From Thiobacillaceae bacterium (GTDB taxonomy: Bacteria; Pseudomonadota; Gammaproteobacteria; Burkholderiales; Thiobacillaceae), in assembly GCA_024643305.1 (NCBI GenBank), contig JAHENE010000023.1:1-14396 (forward strand): a DNA stretch of 14,396 nucleotides, in the 5' to 3' direction. Positions 1 to 6,199 of this stretch are shown here, piece by piece. The position numbers and the translations under genes were made by a program. The notes under the pieces were generated by a model. The model had not been told where the DNA came from. It was given only the letters and a program-made list of their open reading frames with translations, and searched no databases. Within the stretch, counting starts at the first letter, position 1. Each line of letters begins with the position of its first letter.

Positions 1-35
1 GCCCGTAGCTCAGATGGATAGAGCATCGGCCTTCT
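1..35 (+). pseudogene. Partial inverted copy of the tRNA-Arg 5' half
   Basis: These 35 bases are identical to nucleotides 3-37 of the tRNA-Arg encoded on the opposite strand (75-109), running from the acceptor stem through the D arm into the anticodon. The match stops abruptly after the TCT anticodon. The fragment abuts the CCA end of the complete gene and lacks the anticodon 3' strand, T arm and acceptor 3' strand, so it cannot fold as a tRNA. It may be a real inverted duplication, or a snap-back or assembly artefact at a contig end. The sequence alone does not decide between these. Confidence 0.75.
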
Positions 36-111
36 GGCCTGCCCGACAGGAGTCGAACCTGTGACCCTCGGCTTAGAAGGCCGATGCTCTATCCATCTGA
101 GCTACGGGCAG
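35..111 (-). tRNA. tRNA-Arg (anticodon UCU)
   Basis: A complete 77-nt cloverleaf reads on the minus strand. The acceptor stem CTGCCCG/CGGGCAG is perfect. It is followed by TA, the D stem GCTC/GAGC, the anticodon stem TCGGC/GCCGA with loop CTTCTAA (anticodon TCT), the T stem ACAGG/CCTGT with loop TTCGACT, discriminator G and an encoded CCA. It decodes AGA/AGG codons. It lies 51 nt downstream of tRNA-Pro on the same strand and is probably co-transcribed with it. This Pro-Arg order is often followed by tRNA-His in proteobacteria, but here the sequence breaks off into an inverted partial copy of the same tRNA. Confidence 0.96.
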
Positions 112-162
112 TTAAAACTGCTGCGGGCACTCGGGACTTAACCAAATTCAGCAGCTATCCGG

Positions 163-239
<77 letters not shown>

Positions 240-250
240 AAAGACCGCGA

Positions 251-280
251 ATTATGCCTGAATGCGTGCGCCGAGGTCAA
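251..280 (-). promoter_or_regulatory. sigma70-like promoter of the tRNA unit
   Basis: On the minus strand, TTGACC (275-280) and CATAAT (251-256) are separated by 18 bp. The -10 box ends 11 bp before the first base of tRNA-Pro and is followed by a G/C-containing discriminator (TCGCGG). That is typical of stable-RNA promoters subject to ppGpp/DksA control. Both hexamers are close to consensus. The regulation is inferred. Confidence 0.7.
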
Positions 281-351
281 TTTCAGCTTGAGGGGGAATG
301 GTACTATTTGAGAAAATACCCCTTTATTCCTCCGGGCCAGTGTGTAGCGCC

Positions 352-1206
352 ATGACTGCGCAGATTCTTGACGGCAAATCCCTTTCCGAACGTATCGTAG
401 ATGAACTCAGGCAGCGTGTGGATGCGCTTTGTGCCACGGGCAAGCGCGTACCCACACTGGCGGTAATCCTGGTTGGTACCGATCCGGCATCGTCCATTTA
501 TGTCCGCAACAAGCGGCGTGCCTGCGAGCGGGCAAATGTGCGGTCGCTTTCTCACGATCTTCCATCCTCGACCACGCAGGTTGAGTTGTTGGCATTGATC
601 GACCAGTTGAATGCCGATGCAGGAGTGGACGGCATTCTGGTGCAGATGCCCTTGCCGGCGCAGATCGACCCGGAAACCGTGATCGAGCGCATAAACCCGG
701 ACAAGGACGTGGATGGTTTCCATCCCTACAACATTGGCCGCCTTGCAGTGCGCATGCCCACGCTGCGTTCCTGCACGCCCATGGGGGTGATGACGCTGCT
801 CAAAACCGTGCATGCCGACATGCGCGGGCTGAATGCCCTGGTGGTGGGCGCTTCCAATCACGTGGGCCGGCCCATGGGGCTGGAACTATTGATGGAGGGC
901 TGTACCGTCACCACGGCCAACAGCCAGACCCGCAACCTGCCGGTGCTGGCATTGCAGGCCGACATCGTGGTGGTAGCCGTAGGCAGGCCTAATCTGGTCA
1001 AGGGCGAATGGATCAAGGAAGGTGCAACAGTTGCTGATGTCGGCATTAATCGCCTTCCGGATGGCAGGATATGCGGCGATGTGGAATTTGCTGTTGCCTC
1101 GGAACGCGCGGCGTGGATTACGCCCGTGCCCGGCGGCGTAGGACCGATGACGGTGGCCTCGTTGCTGCAGAACACCCTGCAGGCTTACGAAATCCACAGT
1201 GCCTGA
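352..1206 (+). CDS. folD: Bifunctional methylenetetrahydrofolate dehydrogenase/cyclohydrolase FolD
   Basis: This 284-residue cytosolic enzyme interconverts 5,10-methylene-, 5,10-methenyl- and 10-formyl-tetrahydrofolate with NADP, supplying one-carbon units for purine and formyl-methionine synthesis. Visible signatures are the N-terminal MTAQILDGK strand, the catalytic Tyr50/Lys54 pair in [35 protein letters not shown], the Rossmann segment [11 protein letters not shown] and the C-terminal [15 protein letters not shown]. Length and motif order match the family (about 285 residues). An in-frame start at 298 would add 18 residues unlike any FolD, so the ATG at 352 is preferred although its ribosome-binding site is weak. 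It is probably monocistronic and converges on the phosphatase gene with only 22 nt between the stops. Confidence 0.97.
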   Translation: MTAQILDGKSLSERIVDELRQRVDALCATGKRVPTLAVILVGTDPASSIYVRNKRRACERANVRSLSHDLPSSTTQVELLALIDQLNADAGVDGILVQMPLPAQIDPETVIERINPDKDVDGFHPYNIGRLAVRMPTLRSCTPMGVMTLLKTVHADMRGLNALVVGASNHVGRPMGLELLMEGCTVTTANSQTRNLPVLALQADIVVVAVGRPNLVKGEWIKEGATVADVGINRLPDGRICGDVEFAVASERAAWITPVPGGVGPMTVASLLQNTLQAYEIHSA

Positions 1207-1228
1207 ACCCTAGCCGGGCCCGCGCCAA

Positions 1229-1987
1229 TCAGCCGCGGTGCAGGCTTTTCAGGCTGTCCAGCGTCACATAACCCAAGCCTTCCCACACGCCGGAAATGGC
1301 CGTGGCTGGCGCATCGGGCTCGCCCAGATCACTCAACACTACCGCTGCGCCGCTAAAGTCGTGATCACGAGTGTAGTCATTGATCGTGACCAGGGTTTTC
1401 AGCCTGGCGCCACGACTGGCACGAATGCCGTTTTCCGAATCCTCGAAGGCCAGGCACTGCTCGGGCGCCAGTCCCATTTTTTCCAACGCCCAAATATAGA
1501 TATCCGGCGCAGGTTTCTTGGCCGGCACGATGTCGCCCGCGGCAATGACTTCAAACCATGCCGTGCTGCCTTTTTCCAGGCTGTGCTCCAGCAGGCCAGT
1601 CACATTTTCCGGCGTGGTGGTGGTAGCCACTGCCAGGCGGATTCCCGCCTCGCGGGCCTCTTCCAGCAACCGTTTCACGCCGGGGCGCATGGGGACGTTG
1701 CCCTTGGCGAGCATGGCGGTGTAATGGCGGGTCTTGGCCTTGTGCAGTTCTGCAATAAGGTCGTCAAAGTCGGTGGGTTTCTCGAAATCCGGACGGAAAG
1801 CGTCCACGTAATGTTTCATGCGCTCCTTGCCGCCGGTAACGGCGAGGAGCTTTCCATAGAGCGGGGCATCCCAGTCCCAGTCCAGGCCAAACTCACGGAA
1901 AGCGGCGTTAAAAGCGGGCCGATGGCCATCGCGCTCGGTATCGGCAAGCGTGCCGTCCACATCAAAAAGCAGGGCTTCTAAAGGCAT
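1229..1987 (-). CDS. HAD-superfamily sugar-phosphate phosphatase, CbbY/Gph-like
   Basis: This 252-residue cytosolic protein belongs to HAD subfamily I. Motif I is DVDGTLAD, with nucleophile Asp9 and acid/base Asp11. A helical cap follows. Motif II is VATTTTP, the motif III lysine lies in PAKKPAPDIY, and motif IV is EDSENGIRAS. The closest named relatives by eye are CbbY proteins, which in Rhodobacter remove the Rubisco inhibitor xylulose-1,5-bisphosphate. The Lys-Pro-Ala-Pro-Asp segment and the cap sequence fit this group. Beta-phosphoglucomutase-like and phosphoglycolate phosphatase relatives share the same motifs, so substrate is uncertain and no symbol is assigned. A TTG two codons upstream (1993) is a less likely start than the ATG. 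No Calvin-cycle gene is adjacent. It is divergent from dksA. Confidence 0.85.
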   Translation of the reverse strand: MPLEALLFDVDGTLADTERDGHRPAFNAAFREFGLDWDWDAPLYGKLLAVTGGKERMKHYVDAFRPDFEKPTDFDDLIAELHKAKTRHYTAMLAKGNVPMRPGVKRLLEEAREAGIRLAVATTTTPENVTGLLEHSLEKGSTAWFEVIAAGDIVPAKKPAPDIYIWALEKMGLAPEQCLAFEDSENGIRASRGARLKTLVTINDYTRDHDFSGAAVVLSDLGEPDAPATAISGVWEGLGYVTLDSLKSLHRG

Positions 1988-1999
1988 AAGCAAAATGGG

Positions 2000-2029
2000 T
2001 TGCGGGTTAGGGGGAAAATCTGTTATTAA
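2000..2029 (+). promoter_or_regulatory. Possible dksA promoter (weak)
   Basis: TTGCGG (2000-2005) and TATTAA (2024-2029) are 18 bp apart and lie about 40-70 nt upstream of the dksA start. Each hexamer matches the sigma70 consensus only partially. It is proposed mainly because dksA needs a promoter in the 81-nt divergent interval. Confidence 0.3.
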
Positions 2030-2068
2030 GTCAGGTTTACGTTTGTTCAGTTAACCGGAAAACAAGAT

Positions 2069-2491
2069 ATGGCCAACGAACATTTGAAGCGCTTCGAACC
2101 CTACAAGGCCAAGAAGGGCGAGGAGTACATGAACGAAAAGCAGCTCGCGCATTTTCGCAAAATCCTTGATGCCTGGAAAGCCGAACTTTCCCAGGATATC
2201 GATACCACCATCCATTCCATGCAGGATGAGGCCACGGTGTTTGCCGACCCCAACGACCGTGCCACCCAGGAATCCGACATGGCGCTGGAACTCAGGAACC
2301 GCGACCGCGAGCGCAAACTGATCAAGAAAATCAACGAAACCATTGGCAAGATCAACGCGGGTGATTACGGCTACTGTGAATCCTGCGGAGTGGAAATTGG
2401 CATTGAGCGCCTTCAGGCCCGCCCCACCGCCACCCTGTGCATCGATTGCAAGACGCTGGAAGAAATCAAGGAAAAACAGGTCGCCAAGTAA
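2069..2491 (+). CDS. dksA: RNA polymerase-binding transcription factor DksA
   Basis: This 140-residue protein binds the secondary channel of RNA polymerase. With ppGpp it adjusts initiation at rRNA, tRNA and amino-acid promoters. The long coiled coil carries the functional acidic tip DPNDRA (Asp60, Asp63, Ala65), equivalent to the DxxDxA tip of E. coli DksA. It is followed by the conserved [17 protein letters not shown] helix and a zinc site of four cysteines (Cys103, Cys106, Cys124, Cys127). That makes it a classical cysteine-containing DksA rather than a redox-sensing DksA2. GGAAAACAAG lies before the ATG. Shorter than the 151-residue E. coli protein, it lacks part of the N-terminal extension. 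It is probably co-transcribed with the next gene, which starts 10 nt after its stop. Confidence 0.97.
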   Translation: MANEHLKRFEPYKAKKGEEYMNEKQLAHFRKILDAWKAELSQDIDTTIHSMQDEATVFADPNDRATQESDMALELRNRDRERKLIKKINETIGKINAGDYGYCESCGVEIGIERLQARPTATLCIDCKTLEEIKEKQVAK

Positions 2492-2501
2492 GTTGTCAGC
2501 G

Positions 2502-2942
2502 ATGAACGCACCGCAAAAAGTGACCACTGACTTTGAAGCCAAGTACTGGGGCACGCTCTACAGCCTGCTGTCCTGGGAACAGCTGACTGACTTTTGGGGC
2601 AAGGTGGATCGTGGCGCAGGGTGGTATCTGTATGCAGTTGGCCAGGAAGTGCCTCAGGTTCCTTCCGGCGACGAGGATGTTGAGCACTTTATCCATCGAA
2701 TTGACGAACTGTTGCGGCAGGAACACGATGAGGATTACTGCGGCATCGTCTATGCGGACGATGTGGAAAAACCGAGTTTCATCAAGATTTACGATCCCAA
2801 CAACCTCGGCGTGTCGTGCGGCTCCAGTGGCCATCACATCTTTCCAGGCTGGACCATGAGTTTGCAGGCACCGGTCAATCTCAAACCTGCCGTGGTGCCT
2901 AATAATCGCAAGCGGTGGTGGTCTTCGCTGTTTGGCAGCTAA
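2502..2942 (+). CDS. Conserved protein of unknown function downstream of dksA
   Basis: This 146-residue protein is not recognised as a named family. It has no signal peptide or membrane segment and is therefore probably cytosolic. The N-terminal two thirds are acidic and aromatic, with several Trp/Tyr around residues 14-45 and a DEDVEHFIHRIDELL helix. A central segment rich in Gly/Ser/His/Asn (DPNNLGVSCGSSGHHIFPGW, roughly residues 97-116) looks like the most constrained part. The last ten residues are basic and tryptophan-containing. The ATG 10 nt after the dksA stop is chosen because upstream in-frame codons lie inside dksA. Operon position suggests co-regulation with dksA, but no function can be assigned. 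A rho-independent terminator follows 19 nt after its stop. Confidence 0.85.
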   Translation: MNAPQKVTTDFEAKYWGTLYSLLSWEQLTDFWGKVDRGAGWYLYAVGQEVPQVPSGDEDVEHFIHRIDELLRQEHDEDYCGIVYADDVEKPSFIKIYDPNNLGVSCGSSGHHIFPGWTMSLQAPVNLKPAVVPNNRKRWWSSLFGS

Positions 2943-2961
2943 CCGTTCTGCATGACCAATA

Positions 2962-2990
2962 AAAAACGCCCTGCCAAGCAGGGCGTTTTT
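2962..2990. terminator. Bidirectional rho-independent terminator
   Basis: A perfect 13-bp inverted repeat (2962-2974 with 2978-2990) has a CAA loop, a GC-rich core CGCCCTGC and A/T tails on both sides. It therefore works in both directions. It ends the dksA unit on the plus strand and the Ala/Lys-rich gene (stop at 3006) on the minus strand. Confidence 0.93.
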
Positions 2991-3005
2991 GCTGGGTGCC
3001 GGGAA

Positions 3006-3269
3006 TTACTTCTTGGCAGCAGCAGGAGCAGCCGGGGTGGCAGGAGCAGCAGGAGCAGCAGGAGCAGCAGCTTCAGCTTTCTTGTCTTCAGCCTTTTTCT
3101 TGGCAGCGTGCTTGGTGGCTTTCTTGGGGGCTTCGGCAGGCTTCTCAGCAGCGGCAACGGCCGGAGTGGCGGCAGCAGCGGGAGTTGCGGGAGTAGCTTT
3201 AGCGGCATCAGCGGCCATCACGGAACCAGCGAAAGAAGTGGCGATCAGGGTAATCAGCAGTTTGTTCAT
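3006..3269 (-). CDS. Small secreted Ala/Lys/Pro-rich protein, Asr-like (copy 1)
   Basis: This 87-residue precursor has a Sec signal (MNKLLITLIA then SFAGSVMA, cleavage expected after Ala19). The ~68-residue mature chain is almost entirely Ala, Lys, Pro, Thr and Glu, with no hydrophobic core. A lysine cluster KKATKHAAKKKAEDKK lies between Ala/Pro tracts. The composition resembles the enterobacterial acid-shock protein Asr, an intrinsically disordered periplasmic protein, but it is too low in complexity to prove homology. GGAG sits 6 nt upstream of the chosen ATG, and the in-frame ATGs further up lie in or before that site. The C-terminal tract is encoded by imperfect 9-nt repeats. It is paralogous to the gene at 3535-3738 and is preceded by the same four-box operator. 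It ends at the bidirectional terminator. Confidence 0.85.
   Translation of the reverse strand: MNKLLITLIATSFAGSVMAADAAKATPATPAAAATPAVAAAEKPAEAPKKATKHAAKKKAEDKKAEAAAPAAPAAPATPAAPAAAKK
3018..3072. repeat. Imperfect 9-nt tandem repeat encoding Pro-Ala-Ala units
   Basis: The unit CAGGAGCAG is repeated with variants, including three nearly perfect copies in a row at 3042-3068. It encodes the Ala/Pro tail of the small secreted protein on the minus strand. Unit length is a multiple of three, so copy-number change alters protein length without shifting the frame. Confidence 0.75.
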
Positions 3270-3329
3270 GTCATTCTCCATATGGATCAAGCGGTTTAAG
3301 GATCACAGGTTGTTGCCTGCTTGAAATGC

Positions 3330-3393
3330 ATATTAAGAATGTTCGCTTACACCAAACTTACGAGCCCCCGTGCTTGCTTACATCAAACTTACA
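3330..3393 (-). promoter_or_regulatory. Operator/promoter of copy 1: four TGTAAG-type boxes and -10
   Basis: Read on the minus strand, two pairs of direct repeats are present: TGTAAG-N5-TGTAAG (3388-3393 and 3377-3382) and CGTAAG-N5-TGTAAG (3357-3362 and 3346-3351). Half-sites within a pair start 11 bp apart and the inner boxes 20 bp apart. A -10-like TAATAT (3330-3335) lies 10 bp beyond the last box, and there is no recognisable -35. This is the geometry of OmpR/PmrA-family activator sites (compare the PmrA box YTTAAK-N5-YTTAAK). The OmpR-type regulator at 3914 is the obvious candidate ligand, by inference. Confidence 0.75.
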
Positions 3394-3460
3394 GTCCATG
3401 TCATCTCGTCCAGCAAGGGAATGAGTCCGGGCGTGGCGCCATAAACAGACTGCCGGTTTA

Positions 3461-3498
3461 AACAAAAGAGCCCACGACAATGCGCGGGCTCTTTTGTT
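3461..3498 (-). terminator. Rho-independent terminator of copy 2
   Basis: Arms AACAAAAGAGCCC (3461-3473) and GGGCTCTTTTGTT (3486-3498) form a 13-bp stem with a 12-nt loop and T-rich flanks on both strands. It lies 37 nt past the stop of the second Ala/Lys-rich gene, so each copy is probably a separate transcription unit. A second short hairpin CACCCGC/GCGGGTG (3500-3506 with 3513-3519) lies between the stop and this terminator. Confidence 0.85.
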
Positions 3499-3534
3499 AC
3501 ACCCGCAATCATGCGGGTGCCTAATGTGCCTTGA

Positions 3535-3738
3535 TTAACCCTTGGCAGGGATGGCGGTATCAGTTTTCTTTTTGGCATGTTTGCTCGAATGCTTTTTTGC
3601 GTGCTTTTCAGCTTTCTTGGGCGCATCAGCCGGTTTTTCGATTGAAGCCATCGCATTGGAATCTGCTTTGGGTACGTCGGCAGCCATTACGGAACCGGCG
3701 AAGGCAGTGGCGATCAGGGTAATCAGCAGTTTGTTCAT
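3535..3738 (-). CDS. Small secreted Lys/His/Ala-rich protein, Asr-like (copy 2)
   Basis: This 67-residue precursor has a signal peptide differing from that of copy 1 by one residue (TAFAGSVMA versus TSFAGSVMA), with cleavage expected after Ala19. The 48-residue mature chain carries EKPADAPKKAEKHAKKH and SSKHAKKKTD, a strongly cationic His/Lys pattern very like Asr. It lacks the long Ala/Pro tail of copy 1. A 36-nt stretch covering the start region (3706-3741) is identical to 3237-3272, so the two genes are a tandem duplication whose 3' parts have diverged. The ATG chosen follows GGAGCAAGAC. The promoter carries the same four-box operator and faces away from the response-regulator gene. Binding of metal, protons or anionic surface is possible but unproven. 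Confidence 0.82.
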   Translation of the reverse strand: MNKLLITLIATAFAGSVMAADVPKADSNAMASIEKPADAPKKAEKHAKKHSSKHAKKKTDTAIPAKG

Positions 3739-3797
3739 GTCTTGCTCCATTTATGTAAAAAGGTTGTGAACCACAGGTCAACACCTGCGTGAAATCA

Positions 3798-3860
3798 ATT
3801 GTAGGAATACCTGCTTAAGACGAGCTTACGGTTGTGCCGCTTCCTTACAGCAGCCTTACA
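3798..3860 (-). promoter_or_regulatory. Operator/promoter of copy 2: four TGTAAG-type boxes and -10
   Basis: On the minus strand the array is TGTAAG-N5-TGTAAG (3855-3860 and 3844-3849), then CGTAAG-N5-CTTAAG (3825-3830 and 3814-3819). Box starts are 11, 19 and 11 bp apart. A good -10, TACAAT (3798-3803), lies exactly 10 bp beyond the proximal box, the same distance as in copy 1. The array sits 54 bp upstream of the divergent response-regulator ATG, so it could also mediate autoregulation. Binding by that regulator is inferred. Confidence 0.78.
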
Positions 3861-3913
3861 TTTTCTATTGTTGTTTTGTGTAGCACCTTGGCAAGAAAAG
3901 TTAGAATGCCAGC

Positions 3914-4585
3914 ATGCGCATCCTGCTTGTAGAAGATGACCCGGCATTGTCCGCCAGCCTGAAACAGGGCTTGCAGCAAATGGGTTTTGCCGTCGAATTG
4001 ACGCATGACGGAGCTGAAGCCGACGCCATTCTTTCCTTGCGCAATTTTGATCTTGTGGTGCTGGACCTGGGCTTGCCGGGCATGTCCGGCATGGAGGTTC
4101 TGAAGCGGTTCAGAAAACGGGGAGCGACAACGCCGGTGCTCATCCTGACCGCGCGCGATGCCCTTCAGGACCGGGTGGCGGGCCTGAAGGCAGGGGGGGA
4201 TGACTACGTTCTCAAACCGTTTGACTTCGAGGAACTGGAAGCCCGGTTGCAAGCCCTGCTCAGGCGCACGCAATCCGAGCGGGAGGGCTACCTTGAGACA
4301 GGTGACCTTCGCCTGGACAAGCGCAGCCGCCAGGCATTCTTTCAGAACCAGCCCTTGAACCTGTCATCGCGTGAAGTTGATGTTCTGGAACTCCTGATGA
4401 ACCGTCTTGGAAGAGTGGTCAGCAAGGATCAGATTGCCGAACACTTGACCGGTCTGGACGAGGAAATCGGCCAGAATGCCGTGGAGGTCTATGTTCATCG
4501 CCTGAGAAAGAAACTGGAGCCGCTGGGAATCCCGCTGCGCACCTTGCGCGGTCTTGGATACCTGCTGGAAAAGATCAATGGGTGA
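3914..4585 (+). CDS. OmpR-family response regulator (QseB/PmrA/RstA-like)
   Basis: This 223-residue cytosolic transcription factor has a receiver domain (1-115) with acidic pocket Glu7/Asp8/Asp9, phosphorylation site Asp51 (VVLDLGLPG), switch Thr79 (ILTARD) and Lys101 (LKPFDFEEL). A winged-helix DNA-binding domain follows (about 125-220), with LSSREVDVLELLMNRLGRVVSKDQI and the recognition region NAVEVYVHRLRKKLEP, ending in TLRGLGYLL. All phosphotransfer residues are intact. It overlaps the sensor kinase gene by 8 nt, so the pair is translationally coupled. No good Shine-Dalgarno is seen. A -10-like TAGAAT (3902-3907) ends 6 nt before the ATG, so a leaderless message is possible. Its likely targets are the boxed promoters of the adjacent small genes. 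Which named family it belongs to cannot be settled by eye. Confidence 0.95.
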   Translation: MRILLVEDDPALSASLKQGLQQMGFAVELTHDGAEADAILSLRNFDLVVLDLGLPGMSGMEVLKRFRKRGATTPVLILTARDALQDRVAGLKAGGDDYVLKPFDFEELEARLQALLRRTQSEREGYLETGDLRLDKRSRQAFFQNQPLNLSSREVDVLELLMNRLGRVVSKDQIAEHLTGLDEEIGQNAVEVYVHRLRKKLEPLGIPLRTLRGLGYLLEKING

Positions 4586-5990
4586 TGCAGGCAAGGCCCC
4601 ACACAGCCTCTATCGACAGCTGTTATTCAGGCTTCTGATTTTCCTTGTTCCTTTGGGTGTTGCTACCTTGCTGGTGTCCTACAAGGCTACGCTGCACTAT
4701 ACCAACGAGGCCTTTGATCGTTCATTGGCAAGACGCGTTTATGCGCTGGCAGATCAGGTTGAAGTGCTGGGCGGAAAGGTTTTGCTTGATCTGGCCAAAT
4801 CTGCGCATGGCATTCTGGAGTTCGACCCAACCGACATTTTTTATTACCGTGTCATTGGCCCCAATGGGGAACATCTTTCCGGCACCCTGGATTTGTCGTT
4901 GCCTGTTTCTTTCAAGAAAAGCCCTAATGCTAGCCAACCTGTTTTTTTCGATACGGTAGTTGATAACAAGAAAGTTCGTGTTGCAGCCTATTCACTGTCG
5001 CTCAGGGGAACGAGTGCACAGGGGGATGTCCTGATTTTGGCAGGGGAGACCACGGACAAACGCACCAAACTTGCAGACGATGTTCTGCTGACGGTGTTCC
5101 TGCCAATGCTCGCGGTCATTGGCCTGATGATTTATGCTGTCAGTCTGGCGCTCAATATGAGTCTTAAGCCGGTCAATGCCATCAGGGAAGCAATTGCAAG
5201 CAGGGGATCGCATGATCTGGATCCGATTGAGATACCTGTCCTGCCAGCCGAGATCGCTCCCTTGTTGGAAGAAACTAACAGATTGATGAGTGATCTGAGG
5301 GCGCTGCATGATTCGCGCCAGCGATTTTTGGCGGATTCCGCTCACCAGTTGCGTACCCCGCTGGCCAGCATGCGCGCTCAAACAGAGTTGGCAATACGCA
5401 GCGTACAGGATGAGGTTAGCAGGGAAGCCCTGACGAACCTGCTGACCAGTCTGGATCGCCAAAGCCGTCTGGTGAATCAATTATTGGCGCTGTCTCGTGC
5501 GGAAAACGCCCTGGCCGATCCGGTCATGAACAAAATCAGCCTGGATGATCTTGCGCGCGGTGTGGCGGCGGAGTGGGTGCCGCGCGCCCTTGAGCGCGAC
5601 ATCGATATGGCATTTGAAACGGAAGAAACACCAGTGCGTATTCACGGCAATGCTCATTCGATTACGGAAGCTCTAGCCAACCTCCTTGACAATGCCTTGC
5701 GCTATTGCCGTGCAGGCGACCAGGTTACGGTTCGTGTGTACACAGAAGATAACAGAGCATGTCTTGCAGTTTCTGACACAGGCCCTGGCGTGCCACAGGA
5801 GTCGCTAACAAAATTGTTCCACCGTTTCTACCGCGTGCCAGGCTCGCAGGAAGAGGGGTGTGGCCTAGGCTTGGCGATCGTCCGCCAGGTGGCCATGGCA
5901 TATGAGGGCGAGACAAATGCGATTAACAAACCCGATGGCGGGCTTGAGGTCAGTATGTGTTTTCCGCAGGCAGCAGAAGCCGTTGAATAA
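4578..5990 (+). CDS. Sensor histidine kinase (QseC/TctE-like)
   Basis: This 470-residue inner-membrane kinase is the partner of the preceding regulator. The N-terminal transmembrane helix is at about 15-35 (LLIFLVPLGVATLLVSY). A periplasmic region of about 130 residues resembles the 2CSK_N sensor domain of the TctE/QseC group, and a second helix lies at about 168-193. The H-box FLADSAHQLRTPLA carries the phospho-accepting His256. The N-box is ANLLDNALRY (Asn372), the G1 box DTGPGVP (near 400) and the G2 box GCGLGLAIV (near 429). Every catalytic box is present. The start ATG at 4578 overlaps the regulator stop by 8 nt. An in-frame ATG at 4554 would lie deeper in the regulator gene. The stimulus is unknown: relatives respond to iron, catecholamines, pH or tricarboxylates. 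Confidence 0.94.
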   Translation: MGDAGKAPHSLYRQLLFRLLIFLVPLGVATLLVSYKATLHYTNEAFDRSLARRVYALADQVEVLGGKVLLDLAKSAHGILEFDPTDIFYYRVIGPNGEHLSGTLDLSLPVSFKKSPNASQPVFFDTVVDNKKVRVAAYSLSLRGTSAQGDVLILAGETTDKRTKLADDVLLTVFLPMLAVIGLMIYAVSLALNMSLKPVNAIREAIASRGSHDLDPIEIPVLPAEIAPLLEETNRLMSDLRALHDSRQRFLADSAHQLRTPLASMRAQTELAIRSVQDEVSREALTNLLTSLDRQSRLVNQLLALSRAENALADPVMNKISLDDLARGVAAEWVPRALERDIDMAFETEETPVRIHGNAHSITEALANLLDNALRYCRAGDQVTVRVYTEDNRACLAVSDTGPGVPQESLTKLFHRFYRVPGSQEEGCGLGLAIVRQVAMAYEGETNAINKPDGGLEVSMCFPQAAEAVE

Positions 5991-6199
5991 AAAAAGTATC
6001 AGAAAGATATCTGGGACCGCTTCAACATCATGCAAGGAATGACCAGTTCACCCGTGCTCGGCCATTCAGGCGCCACGGGGTTGGCGATATGTTGCATAAT
6101 TAAAGAACTGGGTTGTCGTTTGAGAATGATGCGCGCCCAGCTTAAGTGTTCCATTCCGATTTCGAAAGCAACACGTTTCATTTTTCATCACTGACGTCC

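Noticed and set aside
2939-3324. Leucine-rich and Ser/Gly-rich ORFs on both strands overlapping the small Ala/Lys-rich gene
   Set aside because: They are frame shadows of the 9-nt repeat. Only the minus-strand frame has a signal peptide, a Shine-Dalgarno, a paralog and a terminator.
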